64,000 nt of DNA from NCBI RefSeq assembly GCF_949628265.1, contig NC_088788.1, positions 27,018,335 to 27,082,334 of the forward strand. Reading direction: 5' to 3'. The translations under genes were made by a program, and so were the position numbers. The notes below the pieces were generated by a model. The model was not told where the DNA came from, ran no database searches, and worked only from the letters and a program-made list of their open reading frames with translations. Every line of letters begins with the position of its first letter. Position 1 is the first letter of the stretch. Shown in pieces: positions 14,168-26,460 of this stretch. Origin of the DNA: Cloeon dipterum (Eukaryota > Arthropoda > Insecta > Ephemeroptera > Baetidae).

Positions 14168-14550
14168 TTTCCGGCCCGGTGGTTCGCATTTGTTAAGGTA
14201 TTCTCAGGAGCGTAAAAGAAATTGGAGATTTTAAGCACATCCGGGATCTAGTGTCAGAGATGGCAAATGGAGGTTATATTTTAGTGACTCGAAATGCTCA
14301 AACAGCTCAACGGGCTATACGAGGCGCACCGGCGCCGACTCGCCACTAGCTGGTTTTCGCACTTTTTTCGCAACTTTATAAGGACAAATTTCTGGCGTTT
14401 CATTAAAAAGACCTCTGTGAGGGACGCAAAAAAATCGCCACATTGGGCCCAAGCTCCTCTGCGGCCACTCGAGCCACTTTTTCCATGTTATCCGCTCTGC
14501 GGTGTTATTGGGACCCCCGTGAGCTCATAGCCCACGGGTTGTGCTGAGCA
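14168..14550 (+). mobile_element. retroposon-like repeat, copy B (diverged)
   Basis: It matches copy A from the head (ggttcgcatttgttaagg) through the core (gtgactcgaaatgctcaaac, gcgcaccggcgccgactcgc) to the ttatccgctctgcggtgtta region. It then diverges and ends near an A-rich stretch (ctaaaaaaagagg). It is clearly older or more mutated than copies A and C. With copy C it forms a tail-to-tail inverted pair. Confidence 0.6.
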
Positions 14551-14624
14551 GAGGGGTTCTAAAAAAAGAGGAAAGGGAACGTAAAGAAAAATGCGCTTCT
14601 TCTGTCATAACCTATATTATATTA

Positions 14625-14940
14625 TATTTTTTTGCTCTTTTTATCCCTGTCTGAGGACCGGGAAGGGCGCGAACTGCACTAGCACGAATGCTGACACCCG
14701 GGTCCCGATAACACCGCGAACGGATAACATGGACGCACCAGGACGCACCAGGCCGCACAGGGACCCAGCCCACTCATTGCCTCCGCACCGAGGACTTTTT
14801 TTTGAAACGCTAGACATTCGTCCCGTGAAGACAAATTACGCATGCTGGAAAGGTGCAAACCAGCAAGTAGCGAGTCGGCGCCGGTGCGCATCCCAGCCCG
14901 TTGAGCAATTTGAGCATTTCGAGTCACTAAACTAACCATA
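14625..14940 (-). mobile_element. retroposon-like repeat, copy C (inverted, 5'-truncated)
   Basis: The reverse complement of this block is a close match to copy A from its ggttagt..gtgactcg position to the A-rich tail (gggataaaaagagcaaaaaa). The first ~110 bases, including the tRNA-like head, are missing. Truncation at the 5' end is the usual outcome of LINE-driven retroposition. It faces copy B across a spacer of about 75 bases. Confidence 0.6.
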
Positions 14941-15175
14941 TATATTCAATTGAAAAATTGTCAATAGCTGAAATATTTTAACTGTATTTTTTCTTCAAAA
15001 TAATCATGTTTCTGGTAAATATTTTATGCAGAAAACTGCTTTGATTAAATACTCCAAATAGATCATAGCGGTGCAAGTATAACTAATTTTAAAAAGGAAT
15101 AAGGAAAAAAATCGGGCAAATTTTTGTCTGCGTTGGATTCATTCCAATCATTCCCGTGCATTCTCATTGTCAGTG

Positions 15176-15215
15176 CATAAAAGCGCTGCAAAGTCGGCGG
15201 CGAGCAATCAGCAGT
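15176..15215 (+). promoter_or_regulatory. core promoter: TATA-like box plus initiator
   Basis: The TATA-like string cataaaag (15176-15183) lies about 31 bases before an initiator-type TCAG whose A is at 15210. This is the spacing expected for an arthropod TATA/Inr promoter. Sequence downstream becomes GC-rich and leads to a good splice donor at 15751, as expected for a transcribed leader. Confidence 0.55.
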
Positions 15216-15751
15216 TCTCTGGCCGGTGCAAGGTTGGTGCTCTAGCTCGTAGTCAGTCCCCGACTCGATCTCACGACCGCAGAGCACCGAGGGCTGAAAG
15301 GGTTGCTGCGCATGCGCTCCGGAGAAAGCGAACACCGACACCGACGGAGCTGGCTGCTGGCGAGCGAGCAGCCAGCACCAGCAACCAGCAGCGGCTGTTG
15401 GCGGTTTAGTGAGAAACTAGCTGGCAGTCGGATAGCACCGTTCCCTTCGCTTTCCGAATTCCCAGCCACCTTTTCAGCCCTTTTTCCTTCGCGAGTGTCC
15501 CGAAAGCGTGTTACATGGGCTGAAGGCCGCGTGTCCGTCGCGAGTGGACTTTCGTTTCGTTACTTTTGTTCGCCTTTTGCCGTCGAAGCACGAGAATCAA
15601 CAGCGAGCAGTCAACGTCGGTCGGTCGGTCGGTCGCCCGCCTCCTTCTCTTCCAACACAGCACTGACAGGGAGCACTGTTATTTAGAAATCAGCCGGCCG
15701 TCTGCGGAACGAAAGCTGCCGTTCCATTAACATATTCACAGAGAACGAGTG
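15210..15751 (+). other. probable non-coding first exon (5'UTR), likely of IP6K
   Basis: GC-rich, CpG-rich leader-like block of about 540 bases ending in gagtg|gtgagttc, a near-perfect splice donor. It contains a GTCG tandem (four tcgg units at about 15618-15635) and several short upstream frames. The next + strand gene is the IP6 kinase, which has a matching 5'UTR acceptor at 26394, so a first intron of about 10.6 kb is inferred. No coding sequence is claimed here. It could instead start a different or non-coding transcript. Confidence 0.45.
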
Positions 15752-18600
15752 GTGAGTTCACTGTTTTTCAAATTATTTTCCGTTCTTGGCACTCGCGGAC
15801 AGTTTGTGTTTTCGCCACAATAGGCAGACCTTGGGCTTTAACATGGGGCTCTTGGTGTTTGTCCCCAACAGGAAGCGCGAACATTGTTCGCGTTCTAGAA
15901 TAAGGACTTGCCCCTTGATTGAAATCGGGCTTGACTTGAGGCAGTGCCAAGTGAGCCAGTGTCGCAGTCGCACGATCCTAATTATGAATGTTTTCCTGCA
16001 CGCTTGACCCTTTTAAGGATTGCTATGCGCAGTCGACCAAATTTAACTATTATTAAATGCTTAAATGAAGCAGTAAATCTTTCAGAATAAAGACTTATCT
16101 CTTTTGAAATCCCAGCACACTATTCAAGAGTTTCCTTGCAAATTTCTGACGCAAAGTTGCCCTTGATAAACGTAAAGTTTCATCAGCGCGGCGCTTACCC
16201 ATACGCCAGAGAAAACAAAAAATAAAAACAGATTCTCACAATCGAGCGGAGTGTTTGGTGGAAGGGTCAGTTGAACTGGATTTTGAAGAGTCCAAGACGC
16301 GAGATGAGAAGGCTGCTCGCCCTCGTGAATGCAAATCTCCGCAGCCTTGCCTTCGGACACCGCTAAGTGCCTGCTGGGCGGCTTTGCGTGAATGTCGTTT
16401 CTTATCAGTTGCACCGTTCATTTGCTGACTCCCGATTTGCAAATCACATTCTAGGAACAAGTTAATTAGGGCCAGTTTTTCCTTGTTTGAGAAAGGGTTC
16501 AGTTTTCACAAATGGTGATGTAACAATGGATTCTTATTGGAGGAAAAAAAACTGTCTTATTTATCATTGCGTTATTAGATGATTTATTTTATTCCCTTTT
16601 ATTGGCTGAATGAAACGGGGAGAATCATATTCTGTGTATAGCGGCGGTAAAAAAATGGATGTTACCTGTTATTTACTTCAAAACAATAAATTAACTGATA
16701 CTGTTTCGATGGGAAAGACGGTGTACTTCTAACAAGTAAATCAAACAGAAGCACAGAGTTTGTTGCACTGTCTCTACAGTATGCATAAATTAACATAAAC
16801 AATTATTCTAGCTTGCCGTACCATCTATTATTTTCTTTAAAAATAAGTATATTTCTTGCTTGAGACCTAAATATTTTTTTCAATTAAGAAAGCTAACAAA
16901 ACTATGAAAGCTTATTTAATTGCATTTTTGCGTTGCATAGAAAATTGAATGAAAAATAGATCCTTTTAGCCATTGTCTATGAGATTGTCCATTTTTCACA
17001 TAGTATATATTTTAATGGCAAAAATCTCCAAAAACCAAGATAAAAATACTCTAGAATTTTCAGTGTTTTTTTTTAATTCTTGTGGATATTAGTCAAGGTT
17101 ATTTCCACAAAAAGAATGCTTGTCAATCCAGGCTTATTGTTTGCTTATTTATCAACAGGAAGAAAAGTTGATTGCATTTGATGACAAGTGAACACAATTT
17201 ATCCACATTCCATCAACATTTGGAAACAATTGTGGAAAATTCCAATCATCAACCTGATTTACCAAGTCAGCAAGTGACGTCTTTTTGTGAGGAGACACTG
17301 CTTGCATCATCCCTCTCGCCCGGAGCGAGTGCATGGGCGGCCAACTCCGTGAGAAGTGGAAAGGCGAAGTCGTAAGCAAATTAACCGCAATTAAACGGCT
17401 TCCCGACGCGGATGCACCCTGCCTCAAGGGTTTCGCTCGCGCGATTGCGAAATGCGAGTAACAGTACCGATCGCATGTAGGCAGATAAAATTGACAAAGG
17501 CTAATAATCTTACGCTTGCTTGGTACAGACCTTGATTGCTCAAGGTAAAATTAATGCATACACGCGTGTGTTGTTGCCATGCCTGCGCGTAATTATACAT
17601 TTATACACGCGGATTTTTGTGTCGCTCGCGACTTTTCTTATTATTTCTTATTATTTTCCATTAAAGTGCTACGTGGAACGCAGTTTCCCCATTTCAGCCC
17701 TCGTGGTTTGCGAAAATGCTTTGTCGCCGTGCATTCTGACTGCACTCATTGGTAATTAAAAAGACAGACAGACTGCGGCAGAGCAGAGATGTTTATTTGC
17801 ATGTGTAGTTTATTTTTATGAGAAGCATTCCGAATAAGTAGGCTGCGGATGATTTATAGGGAATTCATCTGAGCACGCGGCTGCTGTTGTGACACTTGGT
17901 GTGAGCATCTGTTATAATTTTCTGCTCCCACGACCGGCGATAATGACAAACCAGTCCGCCAATAATCGGCTCTATTATTACGCTGAAATACGTGAATTTG
18001 GCCTGAGGCTCTTCAATCACCAGGCATACGGTGCTTCCCTATTTTCGGATTTATGCTTCGGTTCAACTCGCGTTGTTTACATTTTAAAGTTTAAACCATC
18101 GGAAGAAACCACTTGAGGCGAGAGTGAAAACCTTCAATTCTTAGCGATAACTCTTTTGAACAAATCGATTGTGCTGTGTAAAGTACGTATAATTGTTTGT
18201 TATTGATATAGCTAACAACTACAACTGCTAGATCAATGTCTTACGCTACTCACGGACTTCGGCATTTTTATGTTTATCGCATTGCATTGAAGTTATAAAA
18301 AAACACAATCGTACTGGTTATCAAGGTAGGAAATAAAGATTTTGCAAAATTAATTATTTTTATTGCACATCGGAAGCTATAATATCCTACAAGAATTTAG
18401 TTCGACAAGAATTCTAAATTTATTCAGGCCCTCTCTATAGTCAATATAATTTTGGTGTTGAAAGAAAAGTAGCAGTAGATAATCAAGCTTCCGGTTAGTC
18501 AAGAAGGCAAATTAAAAAAAATCACATGAAAATCCGCTGTCACCTGTTTGGTACAATTTTTGCTCTGAGAACCCTGAAAAATAATATGAGCTGAAATTAA
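15752..18600. other. probable IP6K first-intron sequence
   Basis: No exon, RNA gene or mobile-element protein is supported. Short less AT-rich blocks occur at 16100-16460 and 17270-17460. Confidence 0.4.
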
Positions 18601-18955
18601 GGAGCCTGTCGCTCCCTCCGTCCGTGACCTGAGCCTTCCCGTGCTCCAGATGCCTGTCAAAGGAGACAAGACTGGCTACTGGAACCACTTTTTGTCGGAT
18701 CCATTCTCGGATTTTTTACTCTCGGTGCGATTCGCGTCGCAGTCATTGGCGTTGTTGCTAGGCGAAGCACGAGTGGAAAGCTGCTGTTGTAAGGCAGCGC
18801 GGAGGGTCGCTCGCTCGCGTTTTCATTGATCGCGCACAGCCTTGGTCGGTGGCTCAGCCGACAAGGGTGCTTGGCTGCCGTGCGGGGTTGCCTACCTCCA
18901 GGACGTCGACGGTGGCGCCCTCGCGGTCGACGCACCCGCTTTCACTCGAATCTAA
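18601..18955 (+). promoter_or_regulatory. candidate alternative first exon / promoter island
   Basis: A second GC- and CpG-rich block inside the inferred IP6K first intron. It ends in tctaa|gtaagc, a strong donor at 18955, and has the look of a 5'UTR exon from an alternative promoter. There is no clear TATA box. A near-palindromic hairpin (gtcggtggctcagccgac) lies near 18844-18861. Use by IP6K is an inference from position and strand only. Confidence 0.3.
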
Positions 18956-21900
18956 GTAAGCGTAACCCGCGCCTCATATAAATTATTCTTTCTGCTCGCG
19001 TAATTAGATGATCGTCGCAGGCTGGATTTTAATCTAAGCGTTTCTAGTTGATGTCCATGCAGCTTTTTTAAAAAAAACCTTTATATCTGGCCTCTTTATG
19101 TTCCGAGGAAACATTAGTCAGCAAAGAGTTTGTACAAAAACAATACAAATTGTTGCGGGTTTGTCAAAACAAAGTTTCATTATCTCACGTTTAAAGATAG
19201 ACTCACTTTGCAAATATTTACACCGACCATCAAATCCGCCGTTCTAGAAACAACGCTTTCCATTTCCAAATATGCACAAGGAAGAACTGATTCTAGTTTT
19301 TAGGCAGTGTAATAAAGACGAACAAAACGTGGGTATTTTCGATTAAATATAATGACCTCTTTGCATTTTATCACAACTGAAGTGATTGGTCTGGAAATTT
19401 CCTCTTATTGTCGCCTTATCTTCCTCGTCAGGGTAGAAGTGATTTCCGAGTTCCAGATAATCACGCGCCGCCATCATTTTATTCAGTGTCGAACGAGGAA
19501 ATAGATTCAAACCTGACTTATCTTTCCACTCGCGTAAAGGAAGAGTTTTTAGGCGCCAGCAGGAAGACCGTGAGCGCGCCGACTCTTTTCGCCACGAACC
19601 TTGGCCAATTCTGCAATCTTCAGGAAATGAAAACGAACGCACACATTATTCAAATATATTATGCGCTGGCTTCGATTCCGTGTGTATGTCCCAGCGTGCA
19701 GTGCCATAGAGTCTATACCGCATTTGATAAGAAACCGCGATAAGAAGGCACTCGAAACAAATTGTTTTCAAAATCCTTGGTGCGTTCGTTTCTCTCTCAC
19801 GATGCATTCTGAACAATCGGATCCGCGCGTCGTCGCCAGCTGAATGGGGACGAGAGCAATAGAAATCATCTCGTGCTCAGTGAAAGTGGCCAATTTGCCA
19901 ACTGTGTCTGCGTTCGACTTGCGGGAGTCCGCCAATCTCGAGCGAGTGATCTGAGCCATTTTGCCTGTAATTGCTGCAAAATATGCGTGTAGCATTCCTC
20001 TTTATAGAGCAAAGTATTTTGTAAATTAATTTCTCCAGCGTCCGAAGTCTTAGCAAAGTATTCTGGTATAATCTACATTAAACATTACACAATAATGCAC
20101 CCATTGCTGTCATAAAGCTCCCATAGTTTAAAATCCTTCACAAGCAGTATAACAACATAAAAGTTACGAAAATCAACGGTCGTAGACGGTTTTCACCACT
20201 GAGAATAACTCGAATCAAAACAAGTTCAGACTTAATAGAGATTAACTGTGCGAAAGGTATTCGGGCTATTCATATTTTGTCGCAGTGACCTTTCGCGTTG
20301 GACTTGCTACTTTTCTCAATTAGTTTTAATCACGCGGTGTGGTTGTTGGTCTGTTTGACTGCTGGGGTGCAGCCTACTCGCTCGGAATTAGAGGCGTTCA
20401 CAACTGGCAGTCTGCCCGACGTGGCCCTAAACCCGTTGAGCAAAATTCAGGGGCAAGGTGTGCAATTGCCCCGGCTTTGAACGCTTTTTACGATGACCCG
20501 AAAATTTTCTCGCTTTTAACATGGTCGTAAAACGTAAAACGGACTGATTTCATCTGGGCGTGTGAAATTAAGTTCTCTGAAAATGTTTTGCCAAGGACTG
20601 TTAAAGAGTGAGTGGCTTGAACACAAGAACAATTTTTTAGGATTAAAACCTTTTGCGCTGAAAATCAAACAAAAATATTTGATTAATCCTGTAGTATTTT
20701 ACATTTTTTAAGTCGTTTTTGTTCCATATAAAACAAAGAAAAAGTGTTTTAATTTTAAATTCAATTAATAAATACTTGACTATAAAAATGATAGTGATAA
20801 TTTGCTCTTATTGTGGCAGGTGATAAAACAATTTAATTCATTATAGCTATAATTTGTCTTTAATGTACGCCTTATTGAGTTAAAGAAAAGCTAAAGGACG
20901 CAACATAATTTAATAAGATAGCTCGCGAGTCTTCTATTTTTCTGTGTGAGGGAAAAATTCACAGCCGTATTTTCGTCGCTGGAGCTAGAAAAAAAATGAT
21001 TGGAGCAAAAACCTGTACATGCGATACTACGCGTTTCACTGGAAACACCTGGCGCAAAAAAATGCGTCTCAGCCAAAGCCGATTTAGAAATTTTTTTTCC
21101 TTCTTTCGCTAGCAGTTAAGCGCCATTTTCCATTTAAGTCACTGATCTTGATCAGCACGCAAATTACTGCAGGAAGCCACAAGTGTGTAGGTGATTTACG
21201 GTGTTATCACAACTATAAGTTATTCAAGCTGAGTTTCACCTTGTCCAGGTGTCGACCGCTTGCTTTGCTCATTATGTAGTCGAACACGCCAGAATTAATG
21301 CGGCAAATTCACTTTGCGAACGATTATTATGCAAAATAGGGTTTTGTGACCTCTCGCTTAAAAGTTCAAATATTTCGTACCGCAAAATTAAATTTGCGCA
21401 GCAATGAAAATGCAATTAAACGATTTATTTTCAGAAAACTCGAAGTTAATAGCAAACTTCGTGAAAGGAGTGAAATATTGTTGCATTTTATTCATTAAAA
21501 TCAGTATCAATTTCACTTTCCGCACTGCGAGCACAAAATATGGCTTCTCGTCAGCTCCAAAACAAACAAGCAATATTGCGCCTGCCTTGCCTTAAATAGA
21601 ACCCCTTGAAGGCTTCGCCGGCGTTTAAAGTCTGTTGATAAGATAAGCGAGTTTTGCTCGCTCAACTCTTTTCTTTTGTCGGCTGAGCGAGGTATTGGCG
21701 TTCGTTGACTTTGCCATTTCGAGCCAACAAGTTTGCCCTTCGCGCTTGCAACTGCAATTGGCGCAAAGCGAGAGAAAAATGCGAGCGAGCCACGTATCCA
21801 AGTCTGCAGAAAGCAAACAATAAAGGCGCTCGCTCGCGTTCGTTGATCCACATTTTGCCTCGCTTTTAATTGTGGTTCGTGCTCTGCCGCAACAGCTGAC

Positions 21901-24900
21901 CTTATGACCCAGGTCGCCACTGAACCATCTGGATTCCAGCTGACACGCACAATGAAAACAAGTTAAATGCTGCTCTCTTCAGTTTGCTTTGTTGAATCAA
22001 ATGGCAGCTGCGCGTGATGTAACTATTGATCCTTTCAATGGATTGATTTTGACGAGGTTACTTTCCGGGTGAAGGGAATACGCATGAATCATAAGTGAAC
22101 TGAAAAATTATTCTCATTCAAATCGTGACGTGTAGAACAACGTTATGGAAGCAATTATCGCGATTCAGTTAGTCATGACTCATTTTTTTTATATATATGA
22201 GTAATCCAGATATGCATGTTTAGTTGGACGGAATATTTTGTTTCGTCAAGCTGCATCTCTAAAAATCCCTAGGGAAGCTTAATAAAAAAGCGAAACTTGA
22301 GAAAATTGCACTTCTGAATGCTGAATGGTCGTGATAAAACGTTGAATTGGCGCGATTTTGATCCTTTGATCGTGAGAAACTGCTGAGCGTGACTCGGCTG
22401 CGTCTCTTCTATTTATTTCTAACCGCCGAGCGCGTATATAGGCCTCGCACAATTGCACAGCGGCCGATGCAAGGGATCATTCTAAACCCTGCGGTGCACG
22501 TGCATGCCCTGTACCATATAATGAGCATCTATATCTCGAGCGAGGCTCTTCTCGCGACGGTTGCACAAGGCGCGGTCTAGACACGACTACTCGCGCCGTG
22601 GGAAAATCAACCGCGACTGCGTGTTTAACTGAATACCTCGTGGCTTCTGTGATTTTTCAAAGAGGATTAATTTTCTGCTAATCTCCTTTTACGAGGTCGT
22701 CAAGAATCGTTATAGACAATTAATTGTTACCAGACACAGAAAACGTATGTTGTGAAATAGCGCAGTCAAGAAATAGCGGAAAATCAAGAGCCTATTCTGA
22801 TCCACAAATTCGATCCACACATTTTCAGGACCTAAAAACGGAATTTCAATTCTGCGAAGTGAATATCCTGAAACATTAATCAATTGGAGAAGCGAGAGAA
22901 ACAAATGCAAAACCGGTCCACCGTGGAGAGCCAAAAGCGGCGCAGCATTCGCCAATTTCGCAAGAACGCGGCGGCAAGGATTAAAGAAGCGAATTTCATC
23001 ACACACACAGCAGGCCGCGGGATAAAATTTGCGGGTCGGAGCGGTCACCAGCAGCGAACACCTGCCGCAGTCGATTGTTCGCCACAGCCACACGGACAGG
23101 TTTCGCGTGAGTCTCTCGACCCTTTGGGTAGCCTCAACATGGCACTAAAAAGATTTTTCGTTTGTGCCCAAATATGAGTAAATTCGAACGTTTCCAACAT
23201 CTAATAGTTCAGAATTCTCTGCAGGTAATCCTGTGGCGTGCAATTTGTTTGGAAAGTAAAAGTACTGCTGATGAGGCCTGCGGTGCCGAAACAGCTTTGT
23301 ACAGTAGAAGCATGTTCCAAAGTATTCACTTTAAGCCATCCGTTTCCATTTATTTCTTCTGCATAATGGGATTGTAGCAATTATAAAATCTATAATCTAA
23401 TTAAAATTTGGTCTCACTTTCAAGATGTAATTTTGATTACTTTGACGCCTCTGCTAAATATTTTTTCCTGTGTATTAAAAATTATTGCAAAAGTGAAAGC
23501 TAATGCTTGATCTTAATCTCACAAAATAAATAACATATGGAACGTCACGTTTGCCTTTTTCAGTGTGGAATAAACTAAAAACCACTCCACTTTGATGCAT
23601 GTGCACTCGCTGCTGACGAATGCACCCACATCCTGCGACATTGCAATTGACAATCTCGATTTATTCCAGCACTGTGCTGGCTCCCAGCGAGTTTTGCGAG
23701 CGAGCCAAGCTGGCTGGCTATGCCGGTTCTCTTTGCACGCTCGCACGCACGTGAGAGCCGTGCAAAAGCGGCCGGCGCAGGGTGTGGTTATTATTCTTCA
23801 CTGTTTTTGTTCTCCCCGAAGCCACGTAGCGGTGGAACTTTCCGTCCGCCGACCTATTTACCTCACGAGAGTACTCTGCTCTCGCCGTGAATTCCAGCCA
23901 GCTGCTGGCGAAGGCTGCGACCTTTGCGTTTTGGCAACTCGGCGTGACGCAATTGAAAATGTGAGCCACACTGTTTGTACTCAAACACTGGACGCGCACG
24001 TCATCAACGCGTGTTTTTCCTGACACTCGACGTCACTCGAATCGGCATATTTCGGTTCATACAAGGCTTTTTCCTTCTGCATCAGCGAAAAAATACAGCC
24101 TTTCACTGGGAAATCCCGAAGGAAGTGCGATTGATTGAATCCGCTGTCTGGCGGCGTGTTTTTCCTGTGGTTTTTTCTTGAAGGACGAAAACTTCGAAAC
24201 TTTTGACCGTATATAGAAGCAGCAAAATGAGAGCGAGACACGGATTCATGCAGAAACGTAGGTAATGTAGTCCAAAACTACGACGAGCCCGTTAGATTTG
24301 AAAATATTTACAAACGGAATGAGGGAGAGAGCGCGGTAGCCTGTCCTCGCGAAACTGACGAACCGGTTCAATGTGGTTTTTTCAACGAGTCGTGATAATA
24401 ATTTTCAACGTGCGCACACCGCCCTTGGCGTGGAAGCTGCTGGCAAAATCGATGCACAAACTTACGCCGCAACCTCTGGATCAAGGGCTGCTCTAGCAAA
24501 CATGAAGCTTGATAGATTCCAAGGACGGCAAAAAGCGAGGGTCATTCGCACCCGAGAATTTTTATCGCTCCCTGTTAGCTGTAATACGACTCACGTAAAT
24601 GGTGTGCTAACGGTTGCAGACTCGCGCAGATCAAATTGAACTGCAAAATTTTATACGCTGGTTACACACAAGTCGTATCACTTGCATTTTGTAACCTCCC
24701 TTATTTTGTTACTTGCATTTAGATTATAAATTTGAAGAATTTCCTTAATTACCTGGAAGGACGCGATAGAATGGTAATGGTAAACTATTGTTGTTGGCTT
24801 TGTAAGTTTGAAAGTGTGCATACCAAAACGATAAGCGACTCAAAATCTTCAAAGCGATTAGTAAAATGCGACTCAATTTCGGCATGACTTTGAAGCATAA

Positions 24901-26394
24901 ATGCGATAATTTTGAAGTCCTTTCTAAGGCACTTGACAGATCACGTTGGATCAAGTTTCCTGCTTTCAGATTATTAGATTTTTTAAATGTGGGTACGCCT
25001 AAGACACGTAAGATAAGATCACTTTTTGGTGCTGTACCAATACTATTTCAAATATTATCAACTTAGCTTAAATCGATACATTCATTAGTTAATTTCTTTT
25101 AGTCTTAAAAACAGGTTTTGTCTTTCCTCGTTTCGAACGTTTTCGTCTACAGCATGTTTATTTAAAAGCGTAGGTAGTTTTCGTGTTGGGGCTCGTTTTC
25201 AACACGAGTTAATTTAGTTTAGTAGCAATTAACTCGGCGCATGATATAGTTTAGGCGTAAAGTTTGACGTTGGCGCTGCGAGAAGACACGCCACTTAACG
25301 AGAAAAGTTGGTGCAGCTCCTTTTTTATAATTTATCCGTCTCGCATTTTGCCATCTCGCAATGCGTCGCTGGTGTGATGTAAGTTTCGTTTCATTAGCCG
25401 TAAAGCTCACTCACTCTCTATATCTAATCGAATCAGTTGCACGCAGATGTTGTTTCTGTAGCAAGGCATTGTGTCGTCCGCACGTCGAGGCCGCCGCCGC
25501 TTTTCTTGTCACTATCTCTTTTGATCAGATGCCACGATTGGTCCCTTCGACATCACACCCTCGAAACCAATCATAACGCGGCCCGAAATAGATCAATTCC
25601 GCTGGACCTCAATTAAAATACTTGGCCGACGAGCGGATTTCAGGTGGGCGCTCGAGCGACAAAATTATTCTAATTTTTCTTAATGAACGGTGTATTTTGC
25701 CGCGAAGCGAGTCACTGGTGAGAAACCTGCCTTCTTCTCTTCGCACTTCTTCGGCTGAGTCTATTTCAGAACTGGCCGAGAAGGTGCGAGTGACTTTTTG
25801 ACGCGGCCGCGGCAAGTAATCACTCGTTTTTACGACCGCGAGCAGATCCAAAGAATCTGATGTGTTTAATCCTGCCCAATTAGACGAGTGCGGGATTGAA
25901 TTAGAGAGGAAGGTTTTCTACCTTTATATCCGCCGCGTGTGAACTTGAGAGCTAATTTTGAGCCTTTGGCCTCTGCCTGTTCGCGTGACTCGCAAAAATT
26001 GAATTTTGCCAATTCTGCAAACATTGATCGCGACTCTGAGTGGTGGACACAATCGAATTAGATTCGGTGATGAAATTGTCGAAATGGTTGTGTAACCTGT
26101 TGAATTAATCATTACCACAGAGGATTCAACTTGAATTGTCTTTCGATTGCTGTTAATTCAGCAGCTGACAATGATGCACGGAAAATATCTGCGAGCAGCA
26201 GGAAAAACAGATTCCGTCAAATATTGATGACTACAAGGAATTCGAAACTTGCAGAAGGGAAATTCGCACGATGCAAATATTTCCACAATGGATTTTCTTG
26301 AATTAAATCCCTCGCAGTCAGCCGATTGGCACTTTTCCCGTGTGTGGTGTGTTGCGCCAGCAACGTCTGATTTGAACGCATCTCGTGTTTGCAG
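18956..26394. other. probable IP6K intron or upstream sequence
   Basis: No coding exon could be supported. There are several less AT-rich blocks with overlapping open frames on both strands (about 19400-19660, 21600-21960, 22880-23110, 23590-24020, 25360-25850). None shows a recognisable domain or consistent splice signals. They may be conserved regulatory DNA, which needs cross-species alignment to test. Confidence 0.4.
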
Positions 26395-26460
26395 AGCCTG
26401 ATTGTGAGCAGTCGGGGAGCGAAGCAAAAAGATCTTCCTTAGTCGAGATAAGCAGCTGGG

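Noticed and set aside
15303-15686. 127-residue open frame in the GC-rich leader
   Set aside because: Several frames on both strands are open here because of GC content. Splice and promoter signals fit a 5'UTR better.
19408-19743. 111-residue open frame on the + strand
   Set aside because: It has some coding-like composition but no recognised domain, no good flanking splice sites and a competing open frame on the - strand.
22884-23177. 97-residue basic open frame
   Set aside because: No signal, domain or splice support. The - strand is open over the same bases, so it is likely composition-driven.
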